DNA of 64,000 nt, from positions 1-64,000 of the forward strand of contig NZ_JASJOU010000004.1 of NCBI RefSeq assembly GCF_030068605.1, in the 5' to 3' direction. Position 1 is the stretch's first letter. The number at the start of each line of letters is the position of its first letter. Source of the stretch: Xanthocytophaga agilis. GTDB lineage: Bacteria > Bacteroidota > Bacteroidia > Cytophagales > 172606-1. The notes beneath the pieces were generated by a model. The model was not told the DNA's origin and did not search any database. It saw nothing but the letters and a program-made list of their open reading frames with translations. Below are positions 55,172 through 64,000 of this stretch, one piece after another. A program made the translations under genes and the position numbers.

Positions 55172-56458
55172 ATGTCATTTGAAAATCTCAATCTGATAGA
55201 ACCTATCAGAAAAGCTTTGCAGACCGAAGGGTATACAAAGCCAACGCCTATTCAGGCACAAGCAATACCCTTTATTCTGCAAGGAAAAGATTTACTGGGT
55301 TGTGCACAGACAGGCACAGGGAAAACAGCTGCCTTTGCTATTCCTATTTTACAATTACTAGCTAATCAGCAGGAGGAGGAGAAAGGCTCCCGACGCATTA
55401 AAGCATTGATTCTTACACCTACCCGTGAACTAGCCATTCAAATAGGAGACAGTTTTGCTGCTTACGGAGCAAATACCAGTTTAAAGCACACTGTAATCTT
55501 CGGGGGTGTTTCACAAAAGTCGCAGACAGACGCTTTACAAAGAGGAGTTGATATTTTAGTTGCAACACCTGGCAGATTACTTGATCTTGTCAATCAACGT
55601 TTAATAAATCTGCAACATATCAGCATATTCGTGTTAGATGAAGCCGATCGCATGTTAGACATGGGATTTGTGCATGATGTGAAAAAAGTATTGGGTATTA
55701 TACCTGCAAAGAGACAGTCCTTATTTTTCTCTGCTACCATGCCGGCTGCCATTATAAGTCTGGCTGGATCTATTCTCAAAAATCCTGCGAGAGTAGAAGT
55801 AACTCCTGTCTCTTCTACTGCCGAGACTATCCAGCAGGTAGTTTATAAAGTAGATAGAGAAAAGAAAAACGATTTGTTGGTACATGTTCTGGAAGATCCA
55901 AAGATTGAGACAGTACTGGTATTTACACGAACCAAACATGGAGCCGATAAGGTAGTTCGAGTGCTTACTAAAAAAGGAATTAAAGCTGAGGCCATTCATG
56001 GAAACAAATCTCAAAATGCACGTCAGCGAGCTTTGACAAACTTTAAAAGTAAAGAGATTCGTGTTTTGGTTGCTACCGATATTGCCGCACGTGGTATAGA
56101 TGTAGATGAATTGGCTTATGTGATCAATTTTGAGATACCTAATGTGCCTGAAACGTATGTGCATCGTATTGGCCGTACAGGAAGAGCAGGCGCCAGCGGA
56201 ATGGCATTATCCTTCTGTGATGCAGAGGAGATTGCTTATATGAAGGATATTAATAAGCTTATTGGCAAAATTGTTCCGGAAGTTAAAGATCATCCATTTC
56301 CTATGACAGGTTTTCTCCCTGCTTCTAAAGAAAAGATGCCAATCTCACAGCGTTCTTCTGGAAATTCTAGAAACGGAAACGTTGCTTATGTTGGAAAGAG
56401 TACCACTGGAAAGAATACTACTGGAAAGAAATTTTTTAGAAAGAAGAAATTCGCATAA
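55172..56458 (+). CDS. DEAD-box RNA helicase (RhlE-like)
   Basis: The 428-residue protein contains the helicase motifs: Q-motif ([17 protein letters not shown]), motif [17 protein letters not shown], motif II DEAD ([16 protein letters not shown]), motif III SAT, then [34 protein letters not shown] and [10 protein letters not shown]. The C-terminal tail is basic and Gly/Ser/Lys-rich, typical of RhlE. Cytoplasmic RNA remodelling. A strong terminator follows. Confidence 0.95.
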   Translation: MSFENLNLIEPIRKALQTEGYTKPTPIQAQAIPFILQGKDLLGCAQTGTGKTAAFAIPILQLLANQQEEEKGSRRIKALILTPTRELAIQIGDSFAAYGANTSLKHTVIFGGVSQKSQTDALQRGVDILVATPGRLLDLVNQRLINLQHISIFVLDEADRMLDMGFVHDVKKVLGIIPAKRQSLFFSATMPAAIISLAGSILKNPARVEVTPVSSTAETIQQVVYKVDREKKNDLLVHVLEDPKIETVLVFTRTKHGADKVVRVLTKKGIKAEAIHGNKSQNARQRALTNFKSKEIRVLVATDIAARGIDVDELAYVINFEIPNVPETYVHRIGRTGRAGASGMALSFCDAEEIAYMKDINKLIGKIVPEVKDHPFPMTGFLPASKEKMPISQRSSGNSRNGNVAYVGKSTTGKNTTGKKFFRKKKFA

Positions 56459-56491
56459 AAGAACTTATAGGTAAAGTCTAAACCTGATATG

Positions 56492-56534
56492 AAAGAAGAA
56501 CCCCAAGGCAAATTTTGCCTTGGGGTTCTTCTTT
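56492..56534 (+). terminator. Strong terminator after the helicase gene
   Basis: AAAGAAGAACCCCAAGGCAA and TTGCCTTGGGGTTCTTCTTT form a perfect 20-bp stem with a 3-nt loop, ending in T residues. It is the strongest hairpin seen in the window. Confidence 0.9.
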
Positions 56535-56722
56535 TTGTGCCAGATAATTATCTGTAAATAAGTTGTTTTTGTTTGCAGTGTTGATTCTAGATAAATCTAC
56601 GTTGGTAAAAAAGAAGTTGGATAGTATACATAGACTATTGTGTGATTTCCGATAGTGTGTTGTATATCAAATATTTTTTTTACTATATTTTATTGGAATA
56701 ATTGCATATATTTGTTTTACCC

Positions 56723-57328
56723 ATGAAAATGCCGAAAGATATATTGGAAAAGATAAATGATACTGAACTCTGGGAACGCTTTCGCAGAGGTGATGAAGGT
56801 GCATTGGAACAATTGATGCGGATGCATTTTCGTAAGCTTTTTCATTATGGTACTAAATTTAGTAAAGATGGTGCTTTTGTAAAGGATTGCATCCAGGACC
56901 TCTTTTTAGATCTTTGGAACCGTAGACAATTTCTAAGCGAGGTCCAAACCGTGAAGGCTTATCTAATGGCTGCACTACGCAGACGTCTGCATCGGGGCAT
57001 GACCAAGAAAGGATACTTTGTGACAGAAGAAATCACCTCCGAAGTATTTTTTGAAGTAGAGTTCTCTGTTGAGGATTCATTGATTCAGGAAGAAACAACC
57101 CAATTGCTTGCTCACGAGATAAAGAATTATCTGGAGCAACTCCCCAAGCGTCAGAAAGAGGTGATTTATCTTCGTTTTTTTGAAGGACTAACCCGTGAGG
57201 AAATCGCTGAAATTATGGGAATTAATTCACAGTCTGTATCCAACCTATTGCAATCTGCTTTTAAACATCTTAAGGAAAATTGGAAGACAGAACTTTTTTT
57301 ATTTGTGCTTTTATCTATAATGCATTGA
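56723..57328 (+). CDS. ECF sigma factor of the SusC/FecR circuit
   Basis: The 201-residue protein shows region 2 (RGDEGALEQLMRMHFRKLFH, CIQDLFLDLWNRRQFLSEVQ) and region 4 (LPKRQKEVIYLRFFEGLTRE, EIAEIMGINSQSVSNLLQSA). I chose ATG 56723 (KMPKDILEKINDTELWERF) over a TTG at 56702. A TATATTTG element lies at 56707-56714, too close to the start for a standard leader. It is followed 121 bp later by a FecR-type anti-sigma and an STN-containing SusC, the classical cell-surface signalling arrangement. Confidence 0.93.
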   Translation: MKMPKDILEKINDTELWERFRRGDEGALEQLMRMHFRKLFHYGTKFSKDGAFVKDCIQDLFLDLWNRRQFLSEVQTVKAYLMAALRRRLHRGMTKKGYFVTEEITSEVFFEVEFSVEDSLIQEETTQLLAHEIKNYLEQLPKRQKEVIYLRFFEGLTREEIAEIMGINSQSVSNLLQSAFKHLKENWKTELFLFVLLSIMH

Positions 57329-57449
57329 TATACAGTTTGGTATGAATTGCTTTATAGGGTGTATATAATTTTTTTGAAAAAAAATAGAATAAAAGCAGTA
57401 TCTGAATGTGGTTTTTGTCTCTCTACAATAAAAGCACATATCAGATTTC

Positions 57450-58589
57450 ATGAATACCTATCAGCGAGCTGACATTATAGCATTAGTTCAGAATGATTCC
57501 TTCAGGCAATGGGTGCTCACATCAACACCTGAGCTTGATATGCTATGGCAGCAATATCTTTTGCAAAATCCCAACCAGGAAGCTGTTGTTGCACAAGCCA
57601 GAGAGATTGTGTTGGCTTTGCGTGTAAAAAATGATTTCATATCTGATACAGAAATAGATTCAATTGTGTCTGATACAATATCCACAATCAGACAGACCCC
57701 AGAAAACAATAGAGATGAAACTAAGTCTTACACTGACTTCTCTGAAAGTACTCCTCCTTTCTGGAACTTCAAACAATGGTTTACACTAGCTGCTTCTTTT
57801 GTTTTATTACTCGGAATAGGATATTTGGTTTACACACTTACTAAGCCAGAAACTTTATCTGATGAAAATAAGGTAGTGGCTGTAAATCAGAAAAAGAAGT
57901 TGATTGAGAAGGTTAACCAAAGAGAATCTCCTCTAACCATAGAGCTTCCAGACGGAAGTCGTGTAACCCTGAAAAAAAATAGTCGCATTGCTTATGCAGA
58001 GGCATTTACAGGTTCTACACGGGAAATATTTCTGACAGGTGAGGCTTTTTTTGATGTTGTCAAAAATCCTTCGAAACCTTTTCTGGTATATGCCAATGAG
58101 TTAGTCACCAAAGTGTTAGGTACTAAATTCAGAGTCAGTGCTTATGAAGCTGAGAAGCATATTACAGTAGAAGTGCGTAGTGGAAAAGTATCTGTGTATG
58201 CCAGTCAGGATACTCTATCTCGTAGTCAAAGCTCTCAGGAAGAGGTAAAAGGTGTAATCTTAACTCCAAATCAAAAGGTAGTTTTCTCTAGGGAAGAAGC
58301 CCGGATTGAAAAAACTTTGGTAGAGAAACCGATAGTAACTATCCCACCAAAAGAACTGGCTCGTTTTGTTTTTGAAGATGCGCCAGCCTCACAGGTATTC
58401 AGTGCATTGGAAAAAACCTATAGTATTGATCTGGTCTATGATGAAGAACTCATGTCACACTGCCCGCTAACTGCTACACTGGGGAATGAACCTTTGTTTG
58501 AACAGTTGACAGTTTTATGTAAAGCTATTGAGGCTAAATATGAAGTTGTGGATGGGCAGATACTGATCCATAGCAAAGGCTGCAAGTGA
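57450..58589 (+). CDS. FecR-type anti-sigma factor
   Basis: The 379-residue protein has a cytoplasmic N-terminus that binds sigma (LDMLWQQYLLQNPNQEAVVA), one membrane helix (FTLAASFVLLLGIGYLVYTL, ~111-130) and a periplasmic FecR domain (LPDGSRVTLKKNSRIAYAEA, FTGSTREIFLTGEAFFDVVK, LGTKFRVSAYE). A C-terminal DUF4974-type signal-receiving domain (FVFEDAPASQVFSALEKTYS) interacts with the SusC STN domain. It is placed between the sigma gene and susC, and likely co-transcribed with them. It restrains the sigma factor until substrate binds SusC. Confidence 0.93.
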   Translation: MNTYQRADIIALVQNDSFRQWVLTSTPELDMLWQQYLLQNPNQEAVVAQAREIVLALRVKNDFISDTEIDSIVSDTISTIRQTPENNRDETKSYTDFSESTPPFWNFKQWFTLAASFVLLLGIGYLVYTLTKPETLSDENKVVAVNQKKKLIEKVNQRESPLTIELPDGSRVTLKKNSRIAYAEAFTGSTREIFLTGEAFFDVVKNPSKPFLVYANELVTKVLGTKFRVSAYEAEKHITVEVRSGKVSVYASQDTLSRSQSSQEEVKGVILTPNQKVVFSREEARIEKTLVEKPIVTIPPKELARFVFEDAPASQVFSALEKTYSIDLVYDEELMSHCPLTATLGNEPLFEQLTVLCKAIEAKYEVVDGQILIHSKGCK

Positions 58590-58676
58590 CAGAAAATAGA
58601 AACGCTATTTTTTATCTTAACCTATTCACCATAAACTTTTGAGCCTATGTAGTTAAGGAAATTTACATACAAACAC

Positions 58677-58760
58677 AATCGGCAATGCTGCAACATTGCC
58701 GATTATAAACAGATTTCCCTTTTCGGATTGTCGTTCGGTTCATCCTGACTTTTCAGGATG
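58677..58760 (+). promoter_or_regulatory. Two hairpins in the leader between fecR-like and SusC genes
   Basis: AATCGGCAATG/CATTGCCGATT (11 bp, 6-nt loop, 58677-58704) and CATCCTGA/TCAGGATG (8 bp, 4-nt loop, 58741-58760) lie in the 221-bp gap between the FecR-type gene and the SusC start. They could terminate fecR transcripts or attenuate or stabilise SusC mRNA. Confidence 0.55.
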
Positions 58761-58810
58761 CAGGGAAGCATTTGTCAAATAAAAATCATCTAACAAAAGC
58801 ACTTAAAGGT

Positions 58811-61800
58811 ATGAAAAAGAATCGACCACTACAACATTGGTTACTAACGGCCATGCGAATATCACTTTTTCAGTTTTTTCTGGCTATAATCTTCGCGGGG
58901 ACAGCACAGGCATATGAAGGCAGGTCACAGAACCTGCTGGATGTGAAGGTTAATCTGCAGGCAAAAAACCAGCGAATCAGTAAAGTATTAAAACAGATAG
59001 AGACTCAGGCAGATATTAAGTTTGTCTTTAGTTCTACACTGATACAGGCAAGTAGAGTCGTGTCTGTGAACCTGGAAAATCAGTCATTGGACAGAGTATT
59101 GGAATATTTATTAACACCACTGCAATTGACGTATGAGGTGTCTGGCAAGACTGTCATTGTGAGACGTGACAACCTCACTGAGTCGGCTCCTGAAACAAAT
59201 GTACAAGATCAATTGGCTCAGACTGTAAAAGGAAGAGTAACTGGAGATCAAAACGAAGGCTTGCCTGGAGTAAGTGTGGTGGTAAAAGGATCAACAGTAG
59301 GTACAACTACTGACGCAAATGGCAATTATACATTAGCTGTTCCTGATGAAAATGGCACATTAGTATTTTCATTTATTGGATATGTTACAGAAGAGGTTGC
59401 GATTGGTGGCCGAACAACCATAGATATTTCAATGGCACCTGACTTAAAAGCCTTACAGGAGGTAGTAGTAGTAGGATATGGTGAACAGAAAAAAGAAACT
59501 GTGACAGGTGCAGTTGCAACAGTAAAAGGTACAGACCTTGTTAAATCACCCGCTGTAAACCTATCTAACTCACTAGCAGGTCGTATGCCTGGTGTTACTG
59601 CTGTACAAGCAAGTGGTGAGCCTGGATATGATGGATCATCTATTCGTATCAGGGGATCTAATACCTTAGGAAACAATGATGCATTAATAGTGATTGATGG
59701 TGTGCCTGCCAGAGCAGGTGGATTTGACCGTATCAATCCGGCAGACATTGAGAGTATCTCTGTATTAAAAGATGCCTCAGCTGCTATTTATGGTGCCAGA
59801 GCTGCCAATGGTGTTATCTTGATTAAAACAAAAAGAGGCAAAACAGGTAAACCTCAGTTGTCTTACTCCTTTAATCAGGGCTGGGCTCAGCCTACTGTTA
59901 TTCCGAAGCTAGCCAATTCTACACAATTTGCTGAAATGCGAAACGAATTGGAGGTCTATAATCTTCCTACTAATGAGTGGGCTGCTGCAACAGCTGCATT
60001 CAAAGAAACTGGTACCTATACCAAAGCCGATGGGTCGGATGTAAATGCACCCTTTAAGCCAGTTGACTTCCAAAAGTTTGCAGATGGTTCTGATCCCTGG
60101 TTTCATCCTAATACAGACTGGTATAAAGATGCTCTAAAACCATGGTCTCCTCAATCAAGACACAATGTTCAGTTAACAGGTGGAAGTGAAAACTTTCAAT
60201 ATCTGGCCTCTATTGGGTATCAAAACCAGGATGCTTACTATAAAAATGCAGCGACGGGCTACAAACAATACGACGTGCGAGTTAATATGGACGGAAATAT
60301 TAACAAGTACATACATGTAAGTTTGGGTTTATTGGGTCGTGAAGAGTTTCGCTTTTTCCCGACACGTGGTGCTGGTGCCATTTTCAGAATGTTGATGCGG
60401 GGTTTGCCTACCATGCCTGCCTACTGGCCAAACGGATTACCAGGACCAGATATTGAAAACGGAGAGAATCCAGTGGTAATTACTACAAATCAGACTGGAT
60501 ATGATCAGGATAAAAGAGATTATTTCCAAACCAATGGATCTATTGATTTTACTATTCCATGGATTGAAGGTTTAAAGATAACTGGTACAGCTTCAGTTGA
60601 TAAGTTTATCAAACGAACTAAAAGATGGGACAAACCCTGGTATCTATATTCCTGGCAGGGGGCTTATGAAGCCGATGGTGTAACGCCCAAACTTGCCAAG
60701 GGAGCCCGTGGTCCTGCAGAACCCAATCTTACTCAGGGAGACGAAAATCAATTGAACATATTGCTGGGGGCGATGCTTAATTATACACGTAAGTTTGGGT
60801 CACATTCATTGACTTTCTTAGCGGGGACAAACCGCGAAACTATTCAGAATGACAACTTTAATGCCTATCGCCGTTACTTTATCTCACCTGCTATTGATCA
60901 AATGTTTGCCGGTGGTGATTTACAAAAAAATAATGGTGGTGGTGCCTGGGAGCGTGCCCGTTTAAATTACTTTGGTCGTGTTGCCTACAACTTTAAAGAA
61001 AAGTACCTGGCAGAATTTCTATGGCGTTATGATGGATCATATATGTTTCCTCAGAACACTCGCTATGGATTCTTTCCTGGTGTAATGGCTGGTTGGCAGA
61101 TTTCTGAAGAAGACTTTTTCAGAAATAATGTGTCTTTTGTTAATTATTTAAAACTACGTGGTTCATGGGGACAAATGGGTAATGACAACATTACATTGGG
61201 GCCTGATGGACCTTTGTTGGAATATCAATACTTATCTACATACGCCTTCGATAGCTATATTATTGCTAATCAACAGGTAAAGACATTATTTGAAACTCGT
61301 GTACCTAATAATTCTATTACTTGGGAAGTTGCAAATAATGCCAACTTAGGGTTAGAAGGACAATTGTTTCAAGGAAAAGTCGTGTTTGAATTTGACGTTT
61401 TCCTAAATCGTCGTACGAATATCATCTGGCCACGTTTTGGATCAATCCCTCAAACGACAGGTATGACTTTACCCGCAGAAAATATTGGTAAAGTTGAAAA
61501 CAGAGGATGGGAATTTAAACTGGGCTATAACGGAAGTATAGGCGATTTCAAATATAATGTCGGTGTTAATGGTGGATATGCCAAAAATAAAATCTTATTC
61601 TGGGATGAAGCTCCGGGCGTCCCTGCTTGGCAGAGAACGACAGGCAAGCCGATGTATACCTATTTGGCGTATCAGTATGATGGAGTATTTAAGGACCAGT
61701 CTGATATAGATGCCAACACAATAGACTATTCTTCTATTACCAATACCCTGCGTCCTGGGGATATGAAATACAAAGATGTGAGAGGTACAAAGGATAGTCC

Positions 61801-62332
61801 AGATCCTAGTAAACCAGACGGTAAAATCACGCCAGATGATCAGATTCGGAATGATAGAACAAACATTCCTTTATTTACCGGAGGAGCCACAATTGGGTTA
61901 CAATACAAAAATTTTGATTGTTCTATACTATTCCAGGCAGGCTTGGGTGGACAGGTTTATGTAAGTACTGGTGAGTCAGGAAGTATCGGAAACTATCTGA
62001 AAGATGTATATGATAATCGCTGGACAGTAGAAAACCCAAGCAGCGTACACCCACGTATTACAGATCGGAGCAACCAGTATTACTCCAATGGCAACACCTA
62101 CTGGCTCAGAAGTAACAATTATATTCGTCTGAAAAACTTTGAGATTGGATATACACTCCCTGCTTCTTTGGGACAAAAAGCTGGTATTGGAAGCTTACGT
62201 TTATATGTAAATGGGTTGAATCTGTTCACCATTGATAAATTGAAAGTGTATGATCCTGAAGCTACTAACACGCTCGGGCAATATTATCCGCAGGCAAGGA
62301 TTATCAACACTGGTTTAACTGTATCGTTTTAA
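58811..62332 (+). CDS. SusC-like TonB-dependent receptor with STN signalling domain
   Basis: The 1173-residue protein has a signal peptide and then the STN (secretin/TonB N-terminal) domain at ~45-115 (VNLQAKNQRISKVLKQIETQ, FVFSSTLIQASRVVSVNLEN). A carboxypeptidase-like domain (GDQNEGLPGVSVVVKGSTVG), a TonB box (VVVVGYGEQKKETVTGA), a plug with YGARAANGVILIKTKRG and a barrel follow. The STN domain contacts the FecR anti-sigma upstream, so it both imports substrate and signals it. A TTG at 58772 in frame is an alternative start; ATG 58811 is chosen since it begins the Lys-rich leader. SusD follows after 11 bp. The substrate is unknown. Confidence 0.93.
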   Translation: MKKNRPLQHWLLTAMRISLFQFFLAIIFAGTAQAYEGRSQNLLDVKVNLQAKNQRISKVLKQIETQADIKFVFSSTLIQASRVVSVNLENQSLDRVLEYLLTPLQLTYEVSGKTVIVRRDNLTESAPETNVQDQLAQTVKGRVTGDQNEGLPGVSVVVKGSTVGTTTDANGNYTLAVPDENGTLVFSFIGYVTEEVAIGGRTTIDISMAPDLKALQEVVVVGYGEQKKETVTGAVATVKGTDLVKSPAVNLSNSLAGRMPGVTAVQASGEPGYDGSSIRIRGSNTLGNNDALIVIDGVPARAGGFDRINPADIESISVLKDASAAIYGARAANGVILIKTKRGKTGKPQLSYSFNQGWAQPTVIPKLANSTQFAEMRNELEVYNLPTNEWAAATAAFKETGTYTKADGSDVNAPFKPVDFQKFADGSDPWFHPNTDWYKDALKPWSPQSRHNVQLTGGSENFQYLASIGYQNQDAYYKNAATGYKQYDVRVNMDGNINKYIHVSLGLLGREEFRFFPTRGAGAIFRMLMRGLPTMPAYWPNGLPGPDIENGENPVVITTNQTGYDQDKRDYFQTNGSIDFTIPWIEGLKITGTASVDKFIKRTKRWDKPWYLYSWQGAYEADGVTPKLAKGARGPAEPNLTQGDENQLNILLGAMLNYTRKFGSHSLTFLAGTNRETIQNDNFNAYRRYFISPAIDQMFAGGDLQKNNGGGAWERARLNYFGRVAYNFKEKYLAEFLWRYDGSYMFPQNTRYGFFPGVMAGWQISEEDFFRNNVSFVNYLKLRGSWGQMGNDNITLGPDGPLLEYQYLSTYAFDSYIIANQQVKTLFETRVPNNSITWEVANNANLGLEGQLFQGKVVFEFDVFLNRRTNIIWPRFGSIPQTTGMTLPAENIGKVENRGWEFKLGYNGSIGDFKYNVGVNGGYAKNKILFWDEAPGVPAWQRTTGKPMYTYLAYQYDGVFKDQSDIDANTIDYSSITNTLRPGDMKYKDVRGTKDSPDPSKPDGKITPDDQIRNDRTNIPLFTGGATIGLQYKNFDCSILFQAGLGGQVYVSTGESGSIGNYLKDVYDNRWTVENPSSVHPRITDRSNQYYSNGNTYWLRSNNYIRLKNFEIGYTLPASLGQKAGIGSLRLYVNGLNLFTIDKLKVYDPEATNTLGQYYPQARIINTGLTVSF

Positions 62333-62343
62333 ATACTTTATCT

Positions 62344-64000
62344 ATGAATCTAATGAACAAGATAAAATATATATACCTGAGTATCATTACTACTTTATTT
62401 TTGATTACCAGTTGTAATGATGATTTTTTGAATACGAAACCATTGGGGGAAGTATCTGAAGCTGACGTTTGGACAGATCCCGCACTTACAGAAGCCTTTG
62501 TAACACAAATCTATAATGGACTTGGTTTTGGTGGCTTTTATGAGGAAATGTTGGCTTCCTTGACAGATGAAGCCCTTTTTACACATCCTGGACGTGGAAT
62601 AAATACCTTTATGGAATCTCGTTCAAACCCTGCCGATCGTGGAAAGGTTAACATTACACAAGACTGGCCAGCTATGTATCAACGAATCAGAGCTTGTAAT
62701 CTGGCTCTGAAGAATCTTGCATCACCTCAGTTTGAGAATACCAATGGAATCGTAGAACGGTTAAGAGGTGAGGCTCTTTTTATGCGGGCCTATTATTATC
62801 ACCAATTGGTGCGTTATTATGGAGGTGTACCTTTGATAGAACGTCCATATGAACTGGGAGAAGCAGATTATACTGTTGTTCGTAATACATTTGAAGAGTG
62901 TGTCAACTTTATTGTAAAAGATTGTGATGAAGCAGCTCAACTGTTAGATGGTAAAACCATGGCAAACGGACGGGCTTCCAAAGCAGCAGCACTGGCACTA
63001 AAATCCCGTATCCTTTTATATGCAGCCAGTGATTTGCATGATATTCCAACAGCTAGTGCTAAATCTGCTACCATTGGAGGCTTTTCAGATAAAAACATAT
63101 TGGGCTACATAGATGGAAGTCGGGATGCTCGTTGGTTAGCTGCCAAAAATGCAGCAAAAGCTGTATTGGATTTACCAGGTTATGGATATCAGACCAATCT
63201 GAGTGCACCTGTAACACCTGCACAGGGAACTACCAATTATATGAATATGTCTTTATCTAAAGGTGGAGGGGAAAGCGAGTTGATTTTTGCCCGTTATTTC
63301 ATCAATCTTAAGACAGAAGACGGTGGACGAGTAGGTTTGTTCAATGGCCCTAATGGCTATCACAACTGGGCTGGTAATACACCTATCCAAAATCTGGTTG
63401 ATGATTACGAAATGATGGATGGAACATCTTTTGACTGGAACAACACTGCTCATGCCAGTGCTCCATATCAGAACAGAGATCCTCGCATGGATGCTACTAT
63501 TTTACATGATGGCTCTCCCTGGAAGCCTCGTACTGCTGATGGTGCAGGAAAAGATCCTTACAATCAGATTCAGACAGGTCAGTATCAGATTGTGAATAGT
63601 GAAAATAAAGTAGTGTCATATTTTGGTCTGGATACCCGTCAGAGTTCTATTGAGGATTGGAATGGAACCCGTACAGGATACTATATGCGAAAGTTTATTG
63701 ATCCTAATCCTTCTATTGTAGATCAGAATACCTGGCAGGAAATTCCCTGGCCGTTTTTCCGCTATACAGAAGCCATGTTTAACTATGCGGAAGCTTGTAT
63801 AGAGTTAGGAGAAGATGAAGAGGCTAGAACGTGGCTCAATAAGATTCGTTTCCGTGCCGGTATGCCTGCTATTACGGAGAGTGGAGATGCACTGAAACAA
63901 CGCTACCGGAATGAACGTAGAATTGAAATGGCTTATGAAGAACAACGCTATCATGATGCACGTCGCTGGATGATTGCCCCTGAAACATTGGGACAAAAAG
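62344..64000 (+). CDS. SusD/RagB-family lipoprotein, 3' end outside window
   Basis: The frame from ATG 62344 is open to the window end, so the gene is partial (552 codons seen). It starts with a lipoprotein signal (IITTLFLITSC, then NDDFLNTKPLGE) and the SusD fold: IYNGLGFGGFYEEM, LRGEALFMRAYYYHQLVRYY, GRASKAAALALKSRILLYAA, and near the right edge FFRYTEAMFNYAEACIELGE, LNKIRFRAGMPAITE and YRNERRIEMAYEEQRYHDAR. It is 11 bp downstream of the STN-SusC, and forms its lipoprotein lid. Substrate unknown. Confidence 0.93.
   Translation, partial: MNLMNKIKYIYLSIITTLFLITSCNDDFLNTKPLGEVSEADVWTDPALTEAFVTQIYNGLGFGGFYEEMLASLTDEALFTHPGRGINTFMESRSNPADRGKVNITQDWPAMYQRIRACNLALKNLASPQFENTNGIVERLRGEALFMRAYYYHQLVRYYGGVPLIERPYELGEADYTVVRNTFEECVNFIVKDCDEAAQLLDGKTMANGRASKAAALALKSRILLYAASDLHDIPTASAKSATIGGFSDKNILGYIDGSRDARWLAAKNAAKAVLDLPGYGYQTNLSAPVTPAQGTTNYMNMSLSKGGGESELIFARYFINLKTEDGGRVGLFNGPNGYHNWAGNTPIQNLVDDYEMMDGTSFDWNNTAHASAPYQNRDPRMDATILHDGSPWKPRTADGAGKDPYNQIQTGQYQIVNSENKVVSYFGLDTRQSSIEDWNGTRTGYYMRKFIDPNPSIVDQNTWQEIPWPFFRYTEAMFNYAEACIELGEDEEARTWLNKIRFRAGMPAITESGDALKQRYRNERRIEMAYEEQRYHDARRWMIAPETLGQK

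Overview
The window reads as chromosomal DNA of a Bacteroidota bacterium, most likely a member of Cytophagales. It has two SusC/SusD pairs, an ECF sigma/FecR pair, a GH144-type glycan locus, a menaquinone gene (menC), TANNTTTG-type promoters and moderately A+T-rich DNA (roughly 40% G+C in the lines I counted). Genus and species are not claimed.

Region 1 (1 to about 9.9 kb) looks like the right end of an integrated island. It carries a membrane AraC regulator cut by the window edge, a DUF2306 protein, frameshifted ridA-like and DUF6624/AraC remnants, a G+C-richer Crp-regulator/short-chain-dehydrogenase pair with a shared palindromic operator, and two 'enzyme then AraC' modules. It ends at a 3' fragment of an initiator tRNA gene (9812-9893). 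An intact tRNA-fMet follows 240 bp later at 10026-10101.

Region 2 (10.2-17.5 kb) holds a GlxA-type regulator next to a secreted DJ-1/PfpI protein, a GH43 glycosidase, menC, a DUF697 membrane protein and a small secreted protein whose paralogue lies at 32 kb.

Region 3 (17.5-32.7 kb) is a polysaccharide utilization locus: a membrane-tethered beta-propeller/Y_Y_Y/HTH regulator, then divergently GH144, SusC, SusD, a LamG lipoprotein and a second GH144. The predicted substrate is beta-1,2-glucan: surface cleavage and capture by the lipoproteins, import by SusCD and further cleavage in the periplasm. No GH3 beta-glucosidase is present in the window. A broken M61-type peptidase follows.

Region 4 (32.7-56.5 kb) is mostly housekeeping or envelope genes: galK, two SAM-methyltransferase-like genes, apaG, ung, a large TPR protein, an OmpA/TSP3 protein, a TonB-C-like protein, a papain-plus-alpha/beta-hydrolase fusion, an IS66 remnant, an ECF sigma factor with a tiny partner, a ClpP, holA, folC, trmB, a DUF2891 protein and a DEAD-box helicase.

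Region 5 (56.7-64 kb) is a complete sigma / FecR anti-sigma / STN-SusC / SusD cell-surface signalling and uptake cassette, with SusD cut by the window end.

The most unusual non-coding signal is a set of three degenerate arrays with the same 28-bp period, rich in short palindromes. Each lies between convergent genes (about 13.93-14.13, 29.65-29.94 and 43.59-43.79 kb), and one unit type is shared between two of them.
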